The notes below the pieces were generated by a model. It ran no database searches, had not been told where the DNA came from, and was given only the letters and a program-made list of their open reading frames with translations. A DNA stretch of 52,149 nucleotides. It comes from Methanobrevibacter sp. V74. Its GTDB lineage: Archaea; Methanobacteriota; Methanobacteria; Methanobacteriales; Methanobacteriaceae. Made by a program: the position numbers and the translations under genes. Positions 24,874 to 32,021 of the stretch are shown piece by piece (the first letter of the stretch is position 1; every line of letters begins with the position of its first letter). Location of the stretch: contig NZ_CAUJAN010000005.1 in NCBI RefSeq assembly GCF_963082495.1, forward strand, positions 107,501 through 159,649, given 5' to 3'.

Positions 24874-25461
24874 TTAATTTCTGAGAAGATAAATTCCAGC
24901 CGTGAAACTCCAAATTATTAATGTATAAACTGAAAGTCTCTCATAAACTGGCATGTAAATACTATTCATGCTGAAAAACATTATCCAAAAAACAATTAAA
25001 CCAATGATTCCCAAACATATAGTTATTTTTTGAAAAACACCAAAATCATCCATAGATCTGGAAATTAAAACAAGCAACATATTTCCACCTAAAATTGCCA
25101 TCACAGCTCCAAATGTGTGATAACCTGACGTTAAGGGATTGCCTCCATGGATTAATCCAACAATAATGACTCCGATAGATGTGATTAATGTAAAAATATA
25201 AAAAATAGTTTTATTTTTAATAATGAAATCTTTAAACTTATAAAAATTACCAGACAATAATGTCAAACCAATTAAAATAAAAGCCGAATCCATTAACCAA
25301 AATAAAGGTGAATTTGCATTTGGGATTCCAAGTTCTGAAATAGTATGGAAAATATAAGCATTAATAAAAGAAGCATTGAAAAAAGTTGCAGAAACAACTT
25401 CAACAATAATATAGTACAAACTTCCTATTAAAAATACAATTCCAGCAACTTTAGCTTTCAT
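24874..25461 (-). CDS. DUF998-type integral membrane protein
   Basis: A 195-residue protein with six hydrophobic segments beginning MKAKVAGIVFLIGSLYYIIV. The order of segments, with the loop FHTISELGIPNANSPLFWLM and later GNMLLVLISRSMDDFG, fits DUF998, whose function is unknown. It is followed by an AT-rich spacer and preceded two bases away by the SAP-domain gene on the same strand, so the two are cotranscribed if the upstream gene is expressed. Confidence 0.7.
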   Translation of the reverse strand: MKAKVAGIVFLIGSLYYIIVEVVSATFFNASFINAYIFHTISELGIPNANSPLFWLMDSAFILIGLTLLSGNFYKFKDFIIKNKTIFYIFTLITSIGVIIVGLIHGGNPLTSGYHTFGAVMAILGGNMLLVLISRSMDDFGVFQKITICLGIIGLIVFWIMFFSMNSIYMPVYERLSVYTLIIWSFTAGIYLLRN

Positions 25462-25463
25462 TT

Positions 25464-26368
25464 TTAAATTCCATAATTATTATTAATAAATCTTTCATTT
25501 AATTTAAGGTTAAGCTCCTCAATATCTGCACCATCAAGTGCCTTTTTCAATGTTTTAAATGCAGATTTTTTAGGCACATTAACATGTTTAATATGGGATT
25601 TATCCCATATCCTATCAAATCTTTTCTTTAAACTGCCAATTTCAAGTTTTTCTAAAACCAATCTTAAATTAGCAATGCTTGTTTCATTAATAAACTCATA
25701 ATCTTCAAAAGTTATTTCATCCATAACCATTGGGTTTAAACCTAATATAAAACGTTGCAAATAATAATAAATGAAGGACTCGTAATCACCATCATATGCA
25801 TAAACATGGGCTTTAGCATATAATGTATCGATAAATACTGTAAATTGATTGTGCACCAATGCTCTTGATATAATTTCATCACAGAATTTTAAAGCGGTTT
25901 CGACATTTCCCCAGGATGATTGGTTAACATAATTTTCATAATCTTCAAGCGGAAACATACAAGGGCAAACATGTATAAATCAATCCATCCATTTTCTTTT
26001 AAAAACTCCCTGGCTTTATTTGTGAACTTTAAATTAAACATTACAGGTTCATCTTTACCAGTATTTAAAACCGGCAAAGCCCTCTCTACTAATTCTTGTT
26101 TTTTACCTGAAACTTTCAAATCATTTTCTCTTAAAATATCCTTTAACTCGGCAACAGTGTATTTTTTAGATACCTCATCGGAAGTTACTTCTTCCCCTCC
26201 ATCAGCAGACCTTTCTTTTTCAAAATAACCCTCATCAATTAAATAATGAACACATTCTTCGGCTGATGAAAAGGTTCCAAATTGACCTTCGCTTAAAATA
26301 TCTCCAAGTTCATAACCCTTATTTAAAAAATTTAAAACATTAAATATCTCTAATTTTTGTTCATTCAC
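25464..26368 (-). pseudogene. SAP-domain protein split by one frameshift
   Basis: Two overlapping minus-strand frames (26368-25889 and 25958-25464) read as one protein. The first, 159 residues, has an N-terminal part and a SAP-type DNA/RNA-binding helix pair (YTVAELKDILRENDLKVSGK) near residue 70-100. Just after GWIDLYMFALV it changes frame, and the second continues in sequence with FPLEDYENYVNQSS and a helical domain to the end. Adding one T to the TTT around 25956 would restore a single frame of about 300 residues. The change may be a real mutation or a sequencing error. If real, the C-terminal part could start at ATG 25958. No function beyond probable nucleic-acid binding can be given. Confidence 0.65.
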
Positions 26369-26388
26369 ATGAACACCTTTCTTATTTT

Positions 26389-26404
26389 GCTAGTGATTAC
26401 TAGC
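26389..26404. repeat. Short inverted repeat upstream of the SAP gene
   Basis: GCTAGT, GATT, ACTAGC forms a six-base-arm inverted repeat about 20 bases before the SAP-domain start codon. It may be an operator or the end of a transcript; it is short enough to be chance. Confidence 0.3.
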
Positions 26405-26496
26405 TATAGAAATCAGCTTCCAATTATGGAAGCATATCCTAAAAAACATTATCAATTAAATATATTGCTTTTAATTAATTTAATATTTTGCTTATA

Positions 26497-26527
26497 AAAT
26501 CCTACAATCTATCAAGATGTAGGATTT
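26497..26527 (-). terminator. Hairpin terminator after the STAS-like gene
   Basis: AAATCCTACA (26497-26506) and TGTAGGATTT (26518-26527) are perfect 10-base complements around an 11-base loop. The stop of the STAS-like gene is at the base of the stem and T-rich sequence follows in the direction of transcription. Confidence 0.6.
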
Positions 26528-26783
26528 ATGGATTGCATGCTTCATCAGCAGCTCCCATAACAACACTTACTTCATCAGATAAATTGATTTCAGATATTTT
26601 TTTAGGAGATTCTAGTTTACCGCCATAATATGCCTGTGCAAAATTCATAGTAACGAATAAAACATCTTTAAAATCAATTATAAAATCATCATCATCAATT
26701 TTATTTAAAATATTGATTAATTCCATTGCAATTTCACTTGATTCCAAATGTGTGCCAAACTCGGCACCTAAATTAATAAGCAT
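26526..26783 (-). CDS. STAS-like protein (DUF4325-type)
   Basis: From ATG 26783 (MLINLGAEFGTHLESSEIAM) the product is 85 residues; the GGGTG in front serves as ribosome binding site, so an ATG 12 bases upstream is less likely. The core FIIDFKDVLFVTMNFAQAYYGG resembles the strand-loop-helix of STAS-like DUF4325 proteins, which in bacteria accompany ATPases or act in uncharacterised signalling or defence loci. Here there is no ATPase neighbour. The 108-residue gene upstream on the same strand may be its partner, with a 54-residue zinc ribbon on the opposite strand between them. Confidence 0.55.
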   Translation of the reverse strand: MLINLGAEFGTHLESSEIAMELINILNKIDDDDFIIDFKDVLFVTMNFAQAYYGGKLESPKKISEINLSDEVSVVMGAADEACNP

Positions 26784-26832
26784 TATAACACCCATAATTA
26801 TATTTAAAATTTATAATTAATAAAATAAGTAT

Positions 26833-26997
26833 ATGATACGATGCCCAAAATGTGAAAGACAACTGAAAAAAGTATTTCATGACAGCTCAGATGACCTAGC
26901 TATTGAATCGATGAAAGGCGAAATAATAATTGGAAACTGCTGTGAAAGCGAATATAATTATTATTGTGAATATTGTGATGAATTTTTCCAGTTATAA
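26833..26997 (+). CDS. Small zinc-ribbon protein (54 residues)
   Basis: An ORF of 54 residues starts MIRCPKCERQLKKVF and ends CEYCDEFFQL. It has two CxxC pairs (CPKC near residue 4 and CEYC near 45) plus a CC pair (IIIGNCCESE) in the middle, an arrangement typical of small zinc ribbons. It converges with the 108-residue gene, overlapping its end by six bases. No ribosome binding site is seen, and an AT-rich TATA-like stretch is close to the ATG, which suits a leaderless transcript. Function unknown. Confidence 0.65.
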   Translation: MIRCPKCERQLKKVFHDSSDDLAIESMKGEIIIGNCCESEYNYYCEYCDEFFQL

Positions 26998-27318
26998 TCC
27001 TAAAATCTCTTTATCCGGATTAGAATTTTTATGTAAATTTATTTTTGTATCACTCTCCCATGTGGATTTTAAAAGACCTGCATGTATTGTTTTTAAATCT
27101 TCATCTGAAAAACCTTCAAGATAATAAATCTTACATTTTTCACCTACATTTACTAAAAATCTAAATAAATGTCTATACACCAATATAGAATGAGGATTAT
27201 AGACTATAATGTCATCGGAGATGTATTCTACAAGCATTTCAAGTTCTAAAAAATCAGGTTGAATAACCTCTACATTACAATTGGGAAACTTTTCACTAAT
27301 TATTGATTCATAATCCAA
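26992..27318 (-). CDS. Uncharacterised 108-residue protein
   Basis: A soluble protein (MDYESIISEKFPNCNVEVIQ) with alternating strands and helices. The segment SDDIIVYNPHSILVYRHLFR suggests a Rossmann-like or STAS-like partner fold, but I do not recognise it. A GGTGG ribosome binding site lies shortly before the ATG. It precedes the STAS-like gene on the same strand by about 200 bases. Confidence 0.5.
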   Translation of the reverse strand: MDYESIISEKFPNCNVEVIQPDFLELEMLVEYISDDIIVYNPHSILVYRHLFRFLVNVGEKCKIYYLEGFSDEDLKTIHAGLLKSTWESDTKINLHKNSNPDKEILGL

Positions 27319-28184
27319 ATTACCACCTTGTTAATTTTTATTTAAAGGAATATTAAAACTTAATCATCATTATATCCACCAAAATATCAGTCGAATATAT
27401 TTTTTCTCTCTCAACATTTCTATACCATATTTTAGTTGGTTGGTTAATTAAATTTATGGCTAAAGATCTGATATTTCAGTAGGTTTATTATTTGTTTTAT
27501 ATAATAAAGATAATTTTGAAATGATTATTATGGGAATTGATGATTACATTAAAACCAGATTATTGAATAACCGTGTGGAACAGTATAACACCAAGTGCAG
27601 TTATTGGGTAGAATCTAAAAGACAACCCAGAACTGATGGGATCAACACTGGACCTTGACTTGCCAGATACACTTCCACCAGCAATCAATAAGACAATAGC
27701 TAATGCACGTTATGCTGTCAATAGAATTTTGAAACGACAGACATATGAATTCTGACAGTGCGCAAGGGATAATTGTCCAATAGGTATTGCCAGCATTTGA
27801 GCAGTTTATGTTTTACACGGAGATATTCGCATTTCAGGTTGTCGGATTCATCTTTTTATGCCTCTTCAAGTAACTCTTGAAGGTTCATAGCATAGAATTC
27901 ATAATATTTCTCCATTACTGACATATTCACCTTTCATGTTGTGCGAATAGTTGTTTGTTATAAAAATATTTTCTAGTAGCTCGTCATTCCTACTTAACAC
28001 TTTAATTTTTTGATTTAATAAAATGTTAAGCGAGAGCAAATGATAAGTAATTGATATCTTCTAGGGCGTCATCATTATTAATATTGATTTAACCTTGTAA
28101 AATTGCTTCAATTCATAACTTACAAATTTATAAAAGATTAAAACCAAAATAGAAAATACAAATTCAAATTTAAGAAGGTTAAAA
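27319..28184. other. 866-bp spacer with decayed coding fragments
   Basis: No intact gene is present. On the plus strand around 27540-27760 short frames encode plausible protein pieces (DDYIKTRLLNNRVEQYNT; then LDLDLPDTLPPAINKTIANA and RYAVNRILKRQTYEF) separated by stops and frame changes. On the minus strand around 27940-27740 and at 28077-28025 there are further pieces (MSVMEKYYEFYAMNLQELLE; NNDDALEDINYLSFALA). These look like remnants of two or more genes of unknown family. The remainder is AT-rich and featureless. Confidence 0.45.
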
Positions 28185-28709
28185 ATGAATAAGAAAGATT
28201 TTATTTTAAGAACAAAAATAATCAAAGAATCGTTTAAAGACGAAAGGCCTATTAAATGCCCAACCCCTTGTGAGATAAAAAAACTTGATGATAATGTCCA
28301 TCCTGGAGGAGACATCTTTACAACAGAAGACGGGGATTTTATTGATTTTGAATTTCAGTTAAACGACTTTGACGAAGAAGAACTAGCAAAATATGTAGGA
28401 TTTGCTGAAAGTTTATATGAAAAACACCACAAACATGTTGCAATTTACTTATTATGTCACCATGACATTGAGGTAAGTGTTAAAGAGATTGAGATAACTT
28501 CAGAAGCTGAATTTACAATCAAACTTGCATGTTCCAAATTCGATCCATGCCATATCATCCTTGAAACCGTTAAGGATAAACTTAAAAACAATATTCCTCT
28601 TGAAAGCGACGATATTGATGTTGTTCGGATACTTCCAGTGATGTGTAAAAAAAATGAAAGGAATTATTTTAGACTGGAAACATTGAAAATACTTAATCAA
28701 ATCCAATGA
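28185..28709 (+). CDS. Probable PD-(D/E)XK nuclease-fold protein (Rpn-like)
   Basis: A 174-residue protein. The segment GGDIFTTEDGDFIDFEFQ near residue 40-58 fits the core of PD-(D/E)XK nucleases of the Rpn/transposase-associated type, where an Asp precedes a beta-hairpin and an ExQ-like strand. It is followed by YVGFAESLYEKHHKHVAIYL, the expected helix-strand. The C-terminal third is helical. Such proteins are often linked to recombination-promoting nucleases and vary rapidly. A GAAGG site precedes the ATG. It converges with tarJ with one base between the stop codons. The fold call is by pattern only. Confidence 0.5.
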   Translation: MNKKDFILRTKIIKESFKDERPIKCPTPCEIKKLDDNVHPGGDIFTTEDGDFIDFEFQLNDFDEEELAKYVGFAESLYEKHHKHVAIYLLCHHDIEVSVKEIEITSEAEFTIKLACSKFDPCHIILETVKDKLKNNIPLESDDIDVVRILPVMCKKNERNYFRLETLKILNQIQ

Positions 28710-28710
28710 A

Positions 28711-29727
28711 TTATTTATTCCATTTTAAAATAGTTTTACCAAAGCGTGAAATATAATCTTTGTTAAATGCATCTTTTAAGTCATCTAACGTGTTTATTTC
28801 GCAAATATTAGTTATCAGCTTTTCTAGATATTCAAATAGTTGAGAATTTTGTTCGAAAGTTTTAACAACTCCAACAAAGTCTTCCCTATCAGATCTACTG
28901 TTTCCCTGAATAGTCAATCCTTTTTCTAAAACCATTCTTGTATTAATTGGTACTGGATATTCACTAACGCCAAATAAGTTTATAGTTCCTTGAGGATTGA
29001 TTAAGTCAATGATTTGATCAATAGCTGATTGAGAAGCACTTGAACCAACACATTCAAAGGCATGATCAATTACTAAACCCTGAGGAACATTATGTATCTG
29101 GTAAATTGCATCTGCAAAGGAGAATGAATTTAAGTTTTCCAAATGCTTTCCAAAAACCATTATTTTAGATTCTGGAAATTTCTCTTTTAAAAATAATGCT
29201 GTAATAAAACCCAAATTGCCATCGCCCCAAACTCCTAAAACCTCTTTTGGAGTAATTGCAATTTCTGAAAACTTAGTTATTCCTTGATAAGCTACACTCA
29301 TCAATTCAATGAATGCAGAAACATGCATATTAAAATCATCGGGCAATTTAACAAGACGATCAGGTTCTAATTTAACTAAATCTGATGTGAATCCATCAAA
29401 ACCACTCCCTCTAAATTTGGATTTATATGAATAATTAGCCCTGCAAACATCTTCACCCTGAGGTGTGTTTGGAATCATTACAACCTTATCTCCAACATTG
29501 AAATTGCTTGAACAGTCAAATACTACCTCACCAATTCCTTCATGAATTAGAGCCATTGGCAATTTTTTTTCTAAAACCTCAATAGGCCTTAAACCTTGAT
29601 AGTATCTTTGGTCTGCTTGACAAATTGATAGATATGTTGGCCTTACTATTACACCATCAAGTTCCATTTCATCAATATCCTCTTCAAAGAATTTTGGAGA
29701 TTTCAATCTATAACTAACATTAATCAT
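28711..29727 (-). CDS. tarJ: Ribitol-5-phosphate dehydrogenase (TarJ-like, zinc alcohol dehydrogenase family)
   Basis: From ATG 29727 (MINVSYRLKSPKFFEEDIDE), six bases after GAGG, the product is 338 residues. It aligns in memory closely with TarJ of Gram-positive bacteria: VRPTYLSICQADQRYYQG, LPMALIHEGIGEVVFD, DKVVMIPNTPQ, a nucleotide-binding GVWGDGNLGFITALFLKEKF, LVIDHAFECVG, and FGVSEYPVPINTRMVLEKGL. TarJ reduces ribulose-5-phosphate to ribitol-5-phosphate with NADPH. The adjoining cytidylyltransferase overlaps it by eight bases, making a TarI-TarJ pair that would yield CDP-ribitol. In an archaeon this suggests ribitol-phosphate in a cell-surface polymer or glycoconjugate. Confidence 0.88.
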   Translation of the reverse strand: MINVSYRLKSPKFFEEDIDEMELDGVIVRPTYLSICQADQRYYQGLRPIEVLEKKLPMALIHEGIGEVVFDCSSNFNVGDKVVMIPNTPQGEDVCRANYSYKSKFRGSGFDGFTSDLVKLEPDRLVKLPDDFNMHVSAFIELMSVAYQGITKFSEIAITPKEVLGVWGDGNLGFITALFLKEKFPESKIMVFGKHLENLNSFSFADAIYQIHNVPQGLVIDHAFECVGSSASQSAIDQIIDLINPQGTINLFGVSEYPVPINTRMVLEKGLTIQGNSRSDREDFVGVVKTFEQNSQLFEYLEKLITNICEINTLDDLKDAFNKDYISRFGKTILKWNK

Positions 29728-30430
29728 TTCCATCCTCAAGTATTGTATTTGCTAATTTTAAATCATAGGGATATGTAATTTTAATATTTGTCTGTTCACC
29801 CTTAACTAGATGTACATCTTCTTCCTTAAGTGTGAATATTTTACATGCATCAGTGAGAATATTAGTTTCAGCTTCTGTTAAACTATTAATCAAGTTAAAA
29901 AGTTTCTTTATATTGAAGCTCTGTGGAGTTTGGCCTTGGTAATAATAATCCCTCACAGGAATGCTTTCAATAGTTTCACCATTTACACTTTCAACGATAG
30001 TGTCGGTTGCCGGAACAACAGTATCGCAAGCACCATATTTTCTAGCAGCATCAATATTATCATTAATAATCCTATGGGTTACAAAAGGACGTACTGAATC
30101 ATGAGTAATGATAATGGATTCATCATCAATACCGAAATTTTCCTCAATATATTTAATGCTATTCATTATGGTATCATTTCTTGTTTCCCCACCTTTAATA
30201 ACTATAATATCCTCATTTTCACCAATATACTCTTTAATCAAATCATTTGTGTGATTTATAAATTTTTTCGGTATTAGCACAATGGTTTTATCAATATTCT
30301 TATTTATTACAAATTTTTCAATGGTATGAATAATAACCGGTTTATTTCCTAATGTCAAGAATTGTTTAGGAGTATCCATACCTCCCATTCTTGAACCTAT
30401 CCCACCTGCCAAAATTGCTGCAAAAATCAT
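29720..30430 (-). CDS. tarI: Ribitol-5-phosphate cytidylyltransferase (TarI/IspD family)
   Basis: A 236-residue nucleotidyltransferase with the signature AAILAGGIGSRMGGMDTPKQ at the N-terminus, KGGETRNDTIMNSIKYIEEN, IITHDSVRPFVTHRII near residue 105 and RDYYYQGQTPQSFNIKKLFN near 160. IspD of the isoprenoid pathway has the same fold, but archaea use the mevalonate route. The overlapping tarJ argues for TarI, which makes CDP-ribitol from CTP and ribitol-5-phosphate. The methyltransferase gene ends six bases upstream, suggesting a common transcript. Confidence 0.88.
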   Translation of the reverse strand: MIFAAILAGGIGSRMGGMDTPKQFLTLGNKPVIIHTIEKFVINKNIDKTIVLIPKKFINHTNDLIKEYIGENEDIIVIKGGETRNDTIMNSIKYIEENFGIDDESIIITHDSVRPFVTHRIINDNIDAARKYGACDTVVPATDTIVESVNGETIESIPVRDYYYQGQTPQSFNIKKLFNLINSLTEAETNILTDACKIFTLKEEDVHLVKGEQTNIKITYPYDLKLANTILEDGND

Positions 30431-30436
30431 GAAATT

Positions 30437-31009
30437 CTACTCCTTTTCAAATATTATTAGATAATGAGAGTTTTCATTACCTATATTTTCGTTTAAATGA
30501 CTCCTTTTAAGACCATGATTTAAAAATAAGTTTTCTAACTCTTCAGGAGAACTTCTAATTTCAACTGGAGGACCCATAGACATTTCAATAGCTTTGAAAT
30601 CAACAATAACAATCCTTCCTCCAGATTTGATAAGTTTTTTTAGAATTTCAATAACCTCGTCCATCTCACCAGATGCTTTAAATCCATGGAATACATTAAC
30701 CATTAAAACAACATCAATAGACTCCTCATCGATATCTGAAACATTAATAATGTCAGATTCTATGCTGATTATATTTTTAATATCATATTCTTGAATATAA
30801 TCCTCTAAACTCATAATTGATCCAACATGAGAATCAACTGCATAAACAACTCCTTTTGAAAGATATTCCCTTGCTGCTTTTATAGAAATATAACCTTCAC
30901 CACAACCAACATCTAAAAAAATATCATTATCTTTGAGTTCTAATTCATCTAAAATATCATTAGCATTGAAAAATTTTGCACTTGATTTACCATGATGTAT
31001 ATGTTGCAT
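30437..31009 (-). CDS. SAM-dependent methyltransferase, first of a tandem pair
   Basis: A 190-residue class I methyltransferase: motif I DIFLDVGCGEGYISIKAARE near residue 29, VYAVDSHVGSIMSLEDYI, then IDVVLMVNVFHGFKASGEMD and GGRIVIVDFKAIEMSMGPPV. It is a paralogue of the next gene upstream, sharing HGFKAS, GPP and a RSSPEELENLFLNHGLK C-terminal segment. The family resembles UbiE/arsenite-type methyltransferases of unknown substrate. It lies six bases before tarI, so it may modify a product of the same pathway. Confidence 0.8.
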   Translation of the reverse strand: MQHIHHGKSSAKFFNANDILDELELKDNDIFLDVGCGEGYISIKAAREYLSKGVVYAVDSHVGSIMSLEDYIQEYDIKNIISIESDIINVSDIDEESIDVVLMVNVFHGFKASGEMDEVIEILKKLIKSGGRIVIVDFKAIEMSMGPPVEIRSSPEELENLFLNHGLKRSHLNENIGNENSHYLIIFEKE

Positions 31010-31078
31010 AATTACACCTAACTAATAATCTTTAAAAAATAGTATTTAATGATTTTCAATAAATAAAAAAAGTTTTAA

Positions 31079-31095
31079 GAGAGTTTCAAACTCTC
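31079..31095 (-). terminator. Hairpin terminator between the tandem methyltransferase genes
   Basis: GAGAGTTT, one base, AAACTCTC is a perfect eight-base inverted repeat directly after the stop of the upstream methyltransferase, followed on the minus strand by a T-rich run. It would partly insulate the two paralogues. Confidence 0.6.
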
Positions 31096-31106
31096 AATTA
31101 AAAAAA

Positions 31107-31709
31107 TCATTCCTTTTCAAACATGATTAAAAAGTGAGATTTGCCTTCAGGAATGTCCTCACCAATTTCTTCGTTTAAATAACTCTTTTTAAGCCCGTGA
31201 TTTAAGAACAATTTTTCCAGATCCTCAGGTGAAGATCTGAATTTTGTAGGAGGGCCATTTGGAACATCCCATGCTTTATAATCCATGATTGCAATCTTGC
31301 CGTCATTTTTAATTATTCTATTTAATTCAAAAACCACTTCATCAAGTTTTTTTGAAGCTTTAAATCCATGGAATACATTAACCATTAAAACAACATCAAT
31401 TGATCCGTCTTCAACTCCTGGAATGCCTTCAGTGATATCCGCTTCAATATTGATTAAATTTTCAACATTATTCTCTTTTTTATATGTTTCCATATCCTCA
31501 ATTGAAGCATCATAAATATCTACTGCATAAACAGTTCCTTTATGATTATAATCTTCAATTATCTTAATTGCATTATGACCATCACCACAACCGGCATCCA
31601 TGAATACTTCGTCACCAGTTAAATTTAATTCCCTGATAATTTCATCGGAATCTAAAAAATTAGCACTTGAAAATCCATGAGCCCTATGTCCATTTTCTAG
31701 CATCATCAT
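31107..31709 (-). CDS. SAM-dependent methyltransferase, second of a tandem pair
   Basis: A 200-residue protein with motif I EVFMDAGCGDGHNAIKIIED, VYAVDIYDASIEDMETYK, IDVVLMVNVFHGFKASKKLD and KIAIMDYKAWDVPNGPPTKF. It shares the same layout and many identical stretches with the 190-residue paralogue downstream, so the pair arose by tandem duplication and has diverged. GGTGAT precedes the first of three consecutive ATG codons, and the true start is within those three. The substrate is unknown. Confidence 0.8.
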   Translation of the reverse strand: MMMLENGHRAHGFSSANFLDSDEIIRELNLTGDEVFMDAGCGDGHNAIKIIEDYNHKGTVYAVDIYDASIEDMETYKKENNVENLINIEADITEGIPGVEDGSIDVVLMVNVFHGFKASKKLDEVVFELNRIIKNDGKIAIMDYKAWDVPNGPPTKFRSSPEDLEKLFLNHGLKKSYLNEEIGEDIPEGKSHFLIMFEKE

Positions 31710-31823
31710 TTATCACCTAGAATAATAGATTTGAAAAAAATAGTATATAATTATTGTCAATATGAAATAATATAAATAACACTTAAAAATAGTTAATAAT
31801 AAGAAAAAAAAGTTATAAGAGGA

Positions 31824-31928
31824 TTATTTTTTCCAAGTTTGTTTAACTCCTCTCCCTCTTTTACTACCAGGTTTAGTATAACTTCTTTTTTGTCTGGTTC
31901 TTTTGTTAGTTCCTTTAATTTTTGCCAT
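31824..31928 (-). CDS. Highly basic 34-residue peptide
   Basis: A 35-codon frame opens at ATG 31928, four bases after a very strong GGAGGGG ribosome binding site, and ends at TAA 31824. The product starts MAKIKGTNKRTRQKRSYTKP and ends GVKQTWKK, with about half of the residues Lys or Arg and no acidic residue. Composition and size recall tiny ribosome-associated proteins such as bacterial bTHX or eukaryal L41e, but I recognise no family. It is monocistronic, between argJ upstream in the window order and the methyltransferase pair, with AT-rich spacers of about 100 bases on both sides. Confidence 0.7.
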   Translation of the reverse strand: MAKIKGTNKRTRQKRSYTKPGSKRGRGVKQTWKK

Positions 31929-32021
31929 ATTTTCCCCTCCTTAAAAATTTATTAATTACAGTATTAGAATTAAATCTATAACAAAAAAATATTTAGTTTT
32001 AAATATATTTAAATCTTTTCT

